The notes under the pieces: model-generated | What the model saw: only the letters and a program-made list of their open reading frames with translations | The model's database searches: none | Told to the model about the DNA's origin: nothing | Assembly: GCF_030372105.1 (NCBI RefSeq) | Contig: NZ_JAUDBQ010000011.1 | Location: forward strand, 62,001 to 126,000 | Source: Cellulomonas cellasea | Lineage (GTDB): Bacteria > Actinomycetota > Actinomycetes > Actinomycetales > Cellulomonadaceae | DNA length: 64,000 bases | Direction: 5' to 3' | Shown: positions 55,347 through 62,906 of the stretch, in pieces | Numbering within the stretch: the first letter of the stretch is position 1 | Layout: each line of letters opens with the position of its first letter | Position numbers and translations under genes: made by a program

Positions 55347-55745
55347 TCAGCCCGCGGCGGGCTTGACCGCCATCACGGGGCAGGGCGCGTCCAGCAGGAT
55401 GCGCTGCGCGTTGGCGCCGAGGATGAGCTTGCCGACCGGGCTGCGGCGTCGCAGGCCGATGACGATGAGGCTGGCCCCGATCTCCTCGGCGGTCCCGATC
55501 AGGTCCTCGGCGACGTCGCGGCCCCGCGTGAGCAGCCGCACCTCATGCGGGATGTCACGGGAGTCCAGGTCGCGCCGGACGTCGTCGAGCGACGCCTCCA
55601 ACTCCCCGCGCGCCGCGTCGCTGTCGTCGCCGCGGTCGCTGACCACCACGACGAGCCGCTCCTTGCGTGCTTGCGCCTCGACGGTGGCGGCCTCGAGCGC
55701 GGTGCGCCCTTCGGGTGTCGCCAGATAGCCCACCACTATGCCCAT
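55347..55745 (-). CDS. universal stress protein (UspA family)
   Basis: A 132-residue single-domain UspA protein. The ATP-binding type signature is present as GLRRRSPVGKLILGANAQRI near the C-terminus, so it probably binds nucleotide. The ATG has AGGAGGAG 5-12 nt upstream. It is next to sigA but separated by the sigA promoter region. The stress or partner is unknown. Confidence 0.9.
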   Translation of the reverse strand: MGIVVGYLATPEGRTALEAATVEAQARKERLVVVVSDRGDDSDAARGELEASLDDVRRDLDSRDIPHEVRLLTRGRDVAEDLIGTAEEIGASLIVIGLRRRSPVGKLILGANAQRILLDAPCPVMAVKPAAG

Positions 55746-55911
55746 CGGGACTCCTCCTGCGTGCTGTCGCGGATGTCGCGAGCAGGACGCTACCCGAGCC
55801 CACCGCGCACAGCACCCTCCCCGCGCCGGGTCCGCAGCCGGCGCCACGGCCCGGACGCTCGCACGGCCCCCGGCGCGGTCGCCCAGGTCAGCGCCGCGGC
55901 ACGGCGGCCTC

Positions 55912-57048
55912 TCAGCGGCCAGCCGCCCACCCGGGCGGCATCGCCGCCGTGAGCACGTCGTCGAGCAGCACCGCCAACCGGTAGCCCGCCTCGTGGGCGC
56001 GGGCCCGCTCGACCAGGACGCTGGCGCGCACCCCGTCGCCCTGCCACCACGCGAGGAGTGCGAGGAGCGTCAACGCGGGCGCCTGGGACCCGCGGCGACC
56101 GTGGGCCACCAGGCGCTCGAGGGCCTGCGCATGCACGGCCGTGGCGTCTGCGGGTGGCGGCACAGCGTGCGCCGGGTCGACGATCGCCGCGATGGCGCCC
56201 GCCATCTCGCGCCCGGTGACAGCCTCGTCCTCGCGCAGCGACCGCGCGGCCAGGTCGCCGGTGCCGGGCACCAGGGTGACGAGCACGGCGTCGCGCACCC
56301 GCCGGTCGGCCAGGCCCGCCTCGAGCCGGCCCAGCACCGCGGGGCTCACCGCGGCGTCGTCCTGGCAGGGCTCGCGCACGGCGGCGACGCACTGCGTCCA
56401 CGCGTCGAGCGACCGCGCCCGCCAGAGGGCCATGGCCGCGTCGCCCGCCCGCGCGGCGTCCTCCCGCCGGCGGAGCCAGCGTTGGGCGACGCGGGCGACC
56501 GACCGACGCGCCGAGGCGGGCGCCGGCAGCACGCGCGCCACGGCTCCGCGGGAGTCCGCGACGCAGGAGCCCGCGAGCACCATGTGCGCGCCGACGGCCG
56601 TCGACTCGAGCTCGCGGGCCGGGCGACCGCCCGCCGGGCAGCACCCCAGGTCGTCGCAGTCGAGCCGGAGATAGCCGGTCGCTGTCACGACCCACACGGT
56701 CACGTCGCCGAGCGCGGCGGACGCGGCCTCGCGGAAGTGCTCGGCGGCAGCGTGCGCGAGCGTCCCGGAGTTCCCGTGCCGGCGTGGGTCCTGTGCGGTG
56801 TAGAGGACCAGGACGGCGCCCGAGGCGCGATCCGCCCCGAGATGGGCGACGAGGCCGCGGGCGACCCGGGGTCCGGAGGACTGGCCGCCGAGGTCGTCGA
56901 GGTCGACCCGGGCGACGAGGCCGATCCGCCCTCGGGGAGCCCGCAGGCTCACCGCGACGGCGCTCTCATGCGGCTGGAAGCCGAGTTGGTGGGGAAGGTA
57001 GGCGAGGAGCTCGCGCGGCTCGCTGACGCGCAGCGTCGTGGTGTCCAT
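55912..57048 (-). CDS. DUF4192 domain-containing protein
   Basis: A 378-residue soluble protein of the DUF4192 family (LRVSEPRELLAYLPHQLGFQ, ESAVAVSLRAPRGRIGLVAR, AALGDVTVWVVTATGYLRLD). The family is widespread in actinobacteria and has no known function. The C-terminal third contains helical repeats rich in Ala and Arg. The ATG was chosen over a GTG three codons earlier; neither has a strong ribosome site. The GC-rich 166-bp gap to the stress protein gene holds no clear gene. Confidence 0.82.
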   Translation of the reverse strand: MDTTTLRVSEPRELLAYLPHQLGFQPHESAVAVSLRAPRGRIGLVARVDLDDLGGQSSGPRVARGLVAHLGADRASGAVLVLYTAQDPRRHGNSGTLAHAAAEHFREAASAALGDVTVWVVTATGYLRLDCDDLGCCPAGGRPARELESTAVGAHMVLAGSCVADSRGAVARVLPAPASARRSVARVAQRWLRRREDAARAGDAAMALWRARSLDAWTQCVAAVREPCQDDAAVSPAVLGRLEAGLADRRVRDAVLVTLVPGTGDLAARSLREDEAVTGREMAGAIAAIVDPAHAVPPPADATAVHAQALERLVAHGRRGSQAPALTLLALLAWWQGDGVRASVLVERARAHEAGYRLAVLLDDVLTAAMPPGWAAGR

Positions 57049-57191
57049 GGCGCACACACCACCGCGTCGCGTGTCACGGCGCGCGTCCGACGCCGAGGGC
57101 TGTGGACGCCGAGGGGGCGCCAGCCCCTGGGGGCGGCTGGCGCGGGCACGACATCGCGCGGGCGCGACAGTGACCGGTCGGGGCTCCGCGT

Positions 57192-57197
57192 TACGGT
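57192..57197 (+). promoter_or_regulatory. -10-like TACGGT, leaderless start of lipoprotein gene
   Basis: TACGGT lies 6 nt before the GTG at 57204 with no ribosome site. Confidence 0.5.
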
Positions 57198-57203
57198 ACG
57201 CAC

Positions 57204-57773
57204 GTGCGCTCCCCCACCCTGGTCTCCCCGCTAGCCGGACCCATCGCCAGAGCCACCCGCCGATGGGCGCCGGCGTCGCCCGCGCTGCTGCTCGCGGCCA
57301 CGCTCGCGCTCGGCGGGTGCACCGCCTCCGAGCCAGCGGCGCAGGACGCGACGCCCGCCGCGGCGTCCATGACGTCCTCCGCCCCGCAGCCCACCGAGTC
57401 GCTGCTCGAGGAGGACGGCGACGAGCACTCCGCCGTCGGAGCCCTCCCGGACGGCTTCCCGAGCGACCTCGTGCCGGTGCCCGACGACGCCGAGATCCTG
57501 GTCTCGACGCTGCGCCCAGCCGAGGACGGCGGCCTGGGCACGCTCAGCCTGAACCTGCGATCGACCCTCGACGCGGCAGCGCTGGTGGACAGCCTGCGGC
57601 AGCCGCTGCTCGCCGCCGGGTTCGCCGAGGCCACACCGACGCAGGCCGAGCCAGGGCTCGCCGCGCAGACGACGTTCACCCGTGACGGCGGCGAGATGCT
57701 CGTGGTCGGGGTGCTCGACCGGGACGGCGTGCGCACGCTCACCGTCGGCGGCAAGCTCCGCCTGGACGGCTGA
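57204..57773 (+). CDS. putative secreted lipoprotein
   Basis: A 189-residue protein with a twin-basic N-terminus, hydrophobic segment and lipobox LALGGCTAS, giving the lipidated Cys at about residue 38. The mature part has a Ser/Thr/Pro-rich linker then a compact alpha/beta domain (LVPVPDDAEILVSTLRPAED, LRQPLLAAGFAEATPTQ). No family is recognised. It shares the strand with the polyprenyl synthase gene 21 bp downstream, which has its own -10-like hexamer. Confidence 0.75.
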   Translation: MRSPTLVSPLAGPIARATRRWAPASPALLLAATLALGGCTASEPAAQDATPAAASMTSSAPQPTESLLEEDGDEHSAVGALPDGFPSDLVPVPDDAEILVSTLRPAEDGGLGTLSLNLRSTLDAAALVDSLRQPLLAAGFAEATPTQAEPGLAAQTTFTRDGGEMLVVGVLDRDGVRTLTVGGKLRLDG

Positions 57774-57782
57774 CGGGCGACG

Positions 57783-57788
57783 TAGGCT
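57783..57788 (+). promoter_or_regulatory. -10-like TAGGCT, leaderless start of polyprenyl synthase gene
   Basis: TAGGCT lies 6 nt before the GTG at 57795. Confidence 0.5.
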
Positions 57789-57794
57789 GACCGC

Positions 57795-58910
57795 GTGAGT
57801 GCCACCCCCCTGGTCGACGCCGAGAACGTCCGCAGCCGAGTCGATGCCGCCCTGGCCACCCATGTGGAGGCCGTGCGCGAACGCTTGGCGGCGATCAGCC
57901 CCGATGCCGCCCCGCTCGGGGACGCCGTGGAGCAGATGCTGTCGGGCGGCAAGCGGCTGCGCGCGGCGTTCTGCTACTGGGCCTGGCGCGCGCACGGGGG
58001 CGAGCCCGACTCCCCCGCCGCCGAGATGGTCGTCCGCGTCGGGGCGGCGCTCGAGCTGTTCCAGGCCGCGGCGCTGTTCCACGACGACGTGATGGACGAC
58101 TCAGACACCCGCCGCGGGCTGCCCGCCGCGCACCGGGTGTTCGCCGCGCGCCACGAGGCCGAGGGATGGGCTGGCGGGGCCAGGCGCTTCGGCGACTCGG
58201 CGGCGATCCTGCTCGGCGACCTCGCGCTCGTCCTCAGCGAGGAGGCCTTCGCCGCAGCCGTCTCCACGCAAGCCAGCGACCTCGCCGCCCGTGCCCGCGA
58301 GGTCTTCGACGTCATGCGCGCCGAGGTGACCATCGGGCAGTACCTCGACGTGCTGGCCCAGGCCCTGCCTTGGGGCGAGGACCCGGCAGCCGACGAGGCA
58401 CGCGCCCGCGAGGTCGTCCGGGCCAAGTCGGCGCGCTACAGCGTGGAGCACCCGCTCGCCCTGGGCGCCACGCTCGCGGGCGCCGCCCCGGGGGAGGTCG
58501 CCGCGATGCGGGCCGTCGGCCTGCCGCTCGGCGAGGCCTTCCAGTTGCGCGACGACCTGCTCGGCGTCTTCGGCGATCCCAGCGCCACGGGCAAGCCCGC
58601 CGGCGACGACCTTCTCGAGGGCAAGCGCACAGTGCTCGTGGCACGAGCCGTGGCCCGCGCCCGCGCCAACGGCGACGACGCGACGGCCGAGCTCGTCCGC
58701 GCCCAGCTCGGCCGCCGCGATCTCGGGCTGGACGCCGTGCGCGAGCTGGCGACGGCGATCGACGCCACCGGCGCCGCCAAGGACGTCGAGGCGCTCATCA
58801 GCGAGCTCAGCGACCAGGCGTTCGCCGGGCTCGACGCCCTGGCGGTGACCGAGCGCGGGCGCGAGATGCTCATCGCGCTCGGCCACGCCGCCGTCGACCG
58901 GCGGTTCTGA
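57795..58910 (+). CDS. polyprenyl synthetase (trans-isoprenyl diphosphate synthase)
   Basis: A 371-residue all-helical prenyltransferase that condenses isopentenyl diphosphate onto allylic diphosphates. The first aspartate-rich motif is FHDDVMDDSDTRRG at about residues 95-108 and the second is LRDDLLGVFGD at about residue 250. Chain length cannot be read off with certainty; the position resembles the mycobacterial idsA2 locus. Product may feed menaquinone or other prenyl lipids. The GTG is leaderless by TAGGCT. A 9-bp hairpin follows. Confidence 0.9.
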   Translation: MSATPLVDAENVRSRVDAALATHVEAVRERLAAISPDAAPLGDAVEQMLSGGKRLRAAFCYWAWRAHGGEPDSPAAEMVVRVGAALELFQAAALFHDDVMDDSDTRRGLPAAHRVFAARHEAEGWAGGARRFGDSAAILLGDLALVLSEEAFAAAVSTQASDLAARAREVFDVMRAEVTIGQYLDVLAQALPWGEDPAADEARAREVVRAKSARYSVEHPLALGATLAGAAPGEVAAMRAVGLPLGEAFQLRDDLLGVFGDPSATGKPAGDDLLEGKRTVLVARAVARARANGDDATAELVRAQLGRRDLGLDAVRELATAIDATGAAKDVEALISELSDQAFAGLDALAVTERGREMLIALGHAAVDRRF

Positions 58911-58914
58911 GCCC

Positions 58915-58940
58915 GGCGCGCGCCGCCGTCAGCGCGCGCC
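58915..58940. terminator. terminator after polyprenyl synthase gene
   Basis: A 9-bp perfect GC stem (GGCGCGCGC and complement) with an 8-nt loop follows the stop. Confidence 0.7.
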
Positions 58941-59006
58941 CGCCGCACCAGGGCTGAGCCCTCGCGCTGGCCTCAGCCGACCCCGGAGGACCTGGTCACG
59001 CAGTGC

Positions 59007-59420
59007 TCAGAGCAGGGCCTGGGCGACCCGGCGCACCGCGGTCTTCCCGCCGCTGCGCAGCGCGTCGATGGGCCGGGCGGCCAGCGACTCGTCCTCGGTG
59101 AAGAGCCACTGGATCATCTCGGCCTCGTCGAAGCCCGCGTCGCCCAGCACAGTGAATGTGCCCTGCAACGACGCGAGCACCGTCCAGGCGGGCGCGTCGT
59201 CGTCCTGGCGGGTCGGCGCGGAGGGGTTCGCCAGGTGGGCCGGCACGAGGAACGCCTCGGGGACGGACAGCACGCGCGGGTCTCCACGGCGCACGCCCAC
59301 CAGGCGGCCCTCTTGCAGCAGGCGGCGCACCTTGCCGACGTCGATGCCGAGTCGTTCCGCGACGTCGGGGACCGTGAGCCACGCGTCGACGATGTTGTCC
59401 AGGTTTGCACTGTCAGTCAC
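59007..59420 (-). CDS. Rv2175c-type winged-helix DNA-binding protein
   Basis: A 137-residue protein matching Mycobacterium tuberculosis Rv2175c: an N-terminal winged helix (AWLTVPDVAERLGIDVGKVR, RLLQEGRLVGVRRGDPRVL) and a C-terminal domain (GFDEAEMIQWLFTEDESLAA). In M. tuberculosis the protein is a substrate of the Ser/Thr kinase PknL encoded beside it; here a PASTA kinase lies 1.4 kb away with a transglycosylase gene between. The N-terminal MTDSANLD region offers Ser/Thr near the start as a possible phospho-site. GTG is leaderless by TACGCT. Confidence 0.88.
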   Translation of the reverse strand: MTDSANLDNIVDAWLTVPDVAERLGIDVGKVRRLLQEGRLVGVRRGDPRVLSVPEAFLVPAHLANPSAPTRQDDDAPAWTVLASLQGTFTVLGDAGFDEAEMIQWLFTEDESLAARPIDALRSGGKTAVRRVAQALL

Positions 59421-59427
59421 GAGGACA

Positions 59428-59433
59428 AGCGTA
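59428..59433 (-). promoter_or_regulatory. -10-like TACGCT, leaderless start of Rv2175c-type gene
   Basis: TACGCT lies 7 nt before the GTG at 59420 on the minus strand. Confidence 0.5.
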
Positions 59434-59585
59434 CGCACCCGCGCACGTCACCCGTTCGCCAGGAAATGACACGGGGCAATTGCGGCGCTGCGCTTTCACA
59501 ACCCGCGTGCCTCGGATACGTTCGCATTCTGTCACTTGAGTCACTCCGGCCCCATCCATCACTTCAGCATCATGAGGTACCGACG

Positions 59586-60806
59586 ATGACGCAGTCCGCC
59601 ACCGGTCAGCAGTGCGCACAGGCCGCCGCGCCCTCTCCTGCCGAGCCCGGCCGCGCCCTGCGCCGGGGCACCAGCGCAGGCGCCACGCTCGCGCTCGCCG
59701 CGGTCGCCGCCGTGTCCTCGGCGGCGACCGCCCAGGCGGACGAGGCCTACACCGTCCGCCAGGGCGACACCGTGAGCCACATCGCCGCGCGCAGCGGCGT
59801 GAGCGTGCAGGCGATCACGCGCGCCAACTCCCTCGCCGACGCCTCCCGGATCCGCGTGGGCCAGCAGCTCACGATCCCGTCGGGCAGCGCCACCGCGCCT
59901 GCGGCGAGCGCGCCCGCTCCTGCCGCAACCGCCCCCGCGGCGACGCATGCCGTCGTGGCCGGGGACACCGTCTCCGGCATCGCCAAGCGCCACGGCACGA
60001 CGGTCGCGGCCATCGTCAGCGCGAACAACCTGGACTCCCGCGCGCTCATCCGCATCGGCCAGACGCTGACGATCCCGGGGGCCGCGCAGGCCGCCGCCGG
60101 TGGCGCCGCGACGGCCACCACGCCGACGAGGACAGCGTCCGCCGCCACGCACACCGTCGTGGCCGGGGACACCGTCTCGAGCATCGCCAAGCGCCACGGC
60201 ACGACGGTCGCGGCCATCGTCAGCGCGAACAACCTGGACTCCCGCGCGCTCATCCGCATCGGCCAGACGCTCACCCTGCCCGGCACGACGGCGCCGAGCG
60301 CCACCACCGCCACCACCCAGCTCGTCGGCAACACGTTCGCCGGGCGCACCTACGCGGACTCGGTCGTCTCGGCCGCCAACGCCAACAAGGCGACACTGCT
60401 CGCCACCGGCGTGCCATCGAAGGCGGAGATGCAGGCCAAGGTGGCCGCGACCGCCCGCGAGATGGGCGTGGACCCCGCGCTCGCGCTCGCCGTGGCCTTC
60501 CAGGAGTCCGGCTTCAACCACACCGCCGTCTCCCCCGCGAACGCGATCGGCACGATGCAGGTCATCCCCAGCTCGGGCGAGTGGGCCGCGCAGCTCGTGG
60601 GCCGCCCGATCAACCTGCTCGACCCGAACGACAACGTCGTGGCGGGCGTCGCCATCCTGCGGGCACTGGTCAAGAACGCGAACGACCTGCCGACGGCGAT
60701 CGCCGGCTACTACCAGGGCGCCAGCTCCGTGAAGCGCAACGGCATGTACGCCGACACCCGCCGTTACGTCGCCAACATCCAGACGCATATGGCGCGGTTC
60801 CGCTGA
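59586..60806 (+). CDS. secreted LysM and lytic transglycosylase protein
   Basis: A 406-residue cell-wall enzyme: a signal peptide (cleavage likely after TAQA at about residue 51), three LysM peptidoglycan-binding modules at about 54-97, 121-164 and 189-232, linkers rich in Ala/Pro/Thr, and a C-terminal lytic transglycosylase (SLT) domain with catalytic Glu about 306 in AVAFQESGFNHTAVSPANA, followed by IGTMQVIP and GYYQGASSV. It cleaves the glycan strand. The second and third LysM modules are almost identical at DNA level. The ATG has only a weak GAGGTA site. It lies between the Rv2175c-type gene and the PASTA kinase gene, suggesting that the kinase may control wall turnover. Confidence 0.9.
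   Translation: MTQSATGQQCAQAAAPSPAEPGRALRRGTSAGATLALAAVAAVSSAATAQADEAYTVRQGDTVSHIAARSGVSVQAITRANSLADASRIRVGQQLTIPSGSATAPAASAPAPAATAPAATHAVVAGDTVSGIAKRHGTTVAAIVSANNLDSRALIRIGQTLTIPGAAQAAAGGAATATTPTRTASAATHTVVAGDTVSSIAKRHGTTVAAIVSANNLDSRALIRIGQTLTLPGTTAPSATTATTQLVGNTFAGRTYADSVVSAANANKATLLATGVPSKAEMQAKVAATAREMGVDPALALAVAFQESGFNHTAVSPANAIGTMQVIPSSGEWAAQLVGRPINLLDPNDNVVAGVAILRALVKNANDLPTAIAGYYQGASSVKRNGMYADTRRYVANIQTHMARFR
59951..60070 (+). repeat. 120-bp direct repeat, copy 1 (LysM module 2)
   Basis: Matches copy 2, 204 bp downstream, with only about three substitutions. It encodes most of a LysM module. Confidence 0.88.
60155..60274 (+). repeat. 120-bp direct repeat, copy 2 (LysM module 3)
   Basis: Second copy. 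The differences are two adjacent bases that change Gly to Ser in GDTVS[G/S]IAKRH and one late substitution. The linkers on either side are unrelated. Confidence 0.88.
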
Positions 60807-60841
60807 CGTCGCGCCTGACGCTGACCGTCCCCACGCGACCG

Positions 60842-60847
60842 TAGACT
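60842..60847 (+). promoter_or_regulatory. -10-like TAGACT, leaderless start of the kinase gene
   Basis: TAGACT lies 7 nt before the GTG at 60855 with no ribosome site. Confidence 0.5.
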
Positions 60848-60854
60848 TCCGACC

Positions 60855-62813
60855 GTGGGAGCAACCGTCACAGATCCGCTCGTGGGCCGCTTGGTCGACG
60901 GTCGATACGAGGTCGTCTCCCGCATCGCCCGTGGCGGGATGGCGACGGTGTACCTGGCCATCGACCGGCGGCTCGACCGGGACGTGGCGCTGAAGGTCAT
61001 GCACGCGCACCTCGCCGAGGGCACGAGCGGCGCCGCGTTCGTCGCACGGTTCCGCCGCGAGGCGCGGGCCGCCGCCCGGCTCACCCACCCCGGCCTGGTC
61101 GCTGTGCTCGACCAGGGCGTCGATGGCGACATGAGCTACCTGACGATGGAGCACGTCGACGGGTCCACCCTGCGCCGCCATCTCGAGGAGCAGGGGACCC
61201 TGACCGTCGGCGCGGCGCTGCGGATGCTCGAGCAGGTGCTCGACGCCCTGGCCGCCGCGCACCGCACCGACCTGGTGCACCGGGACATCAAGCCCGAGAA
61301 TGTCTTGATCGCCTCGGACGCGCGCGTCAAGGTGGCCGATTTCGGCCTCGCGCGCGCCGTCACCGAGGTCACGTCGACCACCACCGGCACCGTGCTCGGC
61401 ACCGTCGCCTACCTCGCCCCCGAGCTCATCTCCCGGGGGGTGAGCGACACCCGCACCGACGTCTACGCCTGCGGGATCCTGCTCTACGAGATGCTCACCG
61501 GGCGCCAGCCGTACACCGGCGAGACGCCCATCCAGGTCGCGTTCCAGCACGTCAACAACGATGTGCCCGCACCGTCCGAGCTCGTCGCGTGGCTGCCTGC
61601 CGAGGTCGACGAGCTGGTCACCGCGTTGGCCGCGCGCGACCCCGAGGACCGGCCGGTGCACGCCTCCGCCGCCCTCGCGCTGGTGCGCCGCACCCGGGAG
61701 AGCCTCGACGAGGCCACTCTCGACCGCCGGGCCGACGTCGCGCCGGCTCCGGCCCTCCCCCACGACGACGACTCCGACACCGGTGACGCGCTGCTTGGCG
61801 CGCTCACGCCGGACGACTCGATGACCGCCCGCATCCAGCCGGTGCCGGCGGGCGGCACTGTCGCGCTGCCGATCGGGGCCGGCGTCCAGCCCGGCGCCGC
61901 GTCCACCCCAGCCGCCGGAGGCCGCCGCTGGCTCCGCTGGGGCGTGCCCGCCGCGGTGCTGGCCCTGCTCGCCACTGTCGGCACGTGGTGGTTCCTCACG
62001 CTGGGCCCCGGCGCCTACACCACGGTGCCGGCGCTCACCGGCTCCACCGAGTCCGAGGCTGTCGAGATCCTGGACGCGGCGGGCCTGGGCGCCGATCCAC
62101 GGGAGGCCTTCGACGACACCGCGAAGCCTGGCACGGTCTTCGCCACCGACCCGGGCGAGGGCGAGAAGGTCCGCAAGGACGGCGCCGTGTCGTTCACCAT
62201 CTCCCTAGGCCCGGACCTCGTGGCGGTGCCCGAGGGACTCGTCGGCGCGATGCAGGCAGACGCCGCGGCCGCCCTGGAGGCCGCGGACCTGGTCCCCGAG
62301 TACGCCGAGGGCGACCACTACTCCGACGAGGCGCCGAGCGGCATGGTGCTCGCGGCGTCGTCCGAGCCCTCCGCGCAGGTCAACCGCGGCTCGTCCGTGG
62401 TGCTGACCATCTCGGACGGCCCCGAGCCGCTGAGCTTCTTCTCCGTGGTGGGGCTGACGGCGGAGTCGGCCGCCACGGAGCTCGAGGCGGCTGGCCTGGT
62501 GGTGGCCACCGCGCCCGCGTTCTCCGACACCGTGGCGAAGGGGCGCGTCATCTCGCAGAGCCCCGAGGGCGGTGCGACGGGGCATCGGGGCGACACCGTG
62601 ACCCTCACCGTCTCCGACGGGCCGGAGCCCGTGGTGGTGCCCGACGTCTTCGGCCTGCAGTATGAGAAGGCCAAGGAGACGCTGGAGGCCGCCGGGTTCA
62701 AGGTGGCCCGCGAGAACGTCCTCGGCGGCTTGTTCGGCACTGTGCGGGAGCAGAGCGTGGCGAAGGGCGAGATGGCCCCGAAGGGCACGACGATCACCCT
62801 CAAGGTCGTCTGA
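60855..62813 (+). CDS. PASTA-domain transmembrane Ser/Thr protein kinase (PknL/Stk1 family)
   Basis: A 652-residue kinase. The catalytic domain (about 13-275) has the glycine loop RIARGGMATVYLAIDRRLDR, the ATP lysine in DVALKVMHAH, the loop LVHRDIKPENVLI, and the metal DFG in VADFGLARA, so it should be active. A transmembrane helix is at about 358-380 (WGVPAAVLALLATVGTWWFL). Outside are four PASTA modules at about 385-450, 451-520, 521-587 and 588-652, which bind muropeptides or lipid II in characterised kinases. By synteny it corresponds to PknL, with the Rv2175c-type gene as likely substrate. GTG start without ribosome site. Confidence 0.92.
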   Translation: MGATVTDPLVGRLVDGRYEVVSRIARGGMATVYLAIDRRLDRDVALKVMHAHLAEGTSGAAFVARFRREARAAARLTHPGLVAVLDQGVDGDMSYLTMEHVDGSTLRRHLEEQGTLTVGAALRMLEQVLDALAAAHRTDLVHRDIKPENVLIASDARVKVADFGLARAVTEVTSTTTGTVLGTVAYLAPELISRGVSDTRTDVYACGILLYEMLTGRQPYTGETPIQVAFQHVNNDVPAPSELVAWLPAEVDELVTALAARDPEDRPVHASAALALVRRTRESLDEATLDRRADVAPAPALPHDDDSDTGDALLGALTPDDSMTARIQPVPAGGTVALPIGAGVQPGAASTPAAGGRRWLRWGVPAAVLALLATVGTWWFLTLGPGAYTTVPALTGSTESEAVEILDAAGLGADPREAFDDTAKPGTVFATDPGEGEKVRKDGAVSFTISLGPDLVAVPEGLVGAMQADAAAALEAADLVPEYAEGDHYSDEAPSGMVLAASSEPSAQVNRGSSVVLTISDGPEPLSFFSVVGLTAESAATELEAAGLVVATAPAFSDTVAKGRVISQSPEGGATGHRGDTVTLTVSDGPEPVVVPDVFGLQYEKAKETLEAAGFKVARENVLGGLFGTVREQSVAKGEMAPKGTTITLKVV

Positions 62814-62847
62814 GCCGCACTGCGGAGACCCCCAGCACGCTGGAGCA

Positions 62848-62887
62848 TGACTGTGGCCGGGCCCCTTGCGGGGTCCGGCCACAGTCA
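62848..62887. terminator. bidirectional terminator between kinase and DAHP synthase genes
   Basis: An 18-bp stem with one G-U pair (TGACTGTGGCCGG-GCCCC and complement) around a TTGC loop. Confidence 0.88.
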
Positions 62888-62906
62888 GGTCATGCGCGTG
62901 CGCCGC

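Noticed and set aside
59421-59585. c-di-AMP (ydaO) riboswitch before the LysM transglycosylase gene
   Set aside because: Such riboswitches often precede wall hydrolase genes in actinobacteria, but the gap is only about 150 bp and the conserved GGGAGCG/GGGGAAUC-type segments are absent.
59951-60274. CRISPR-like or tandem-repeat array
   Set aside because: There are only two repeat copies, both within an intact reading frame encoding LysM modules.
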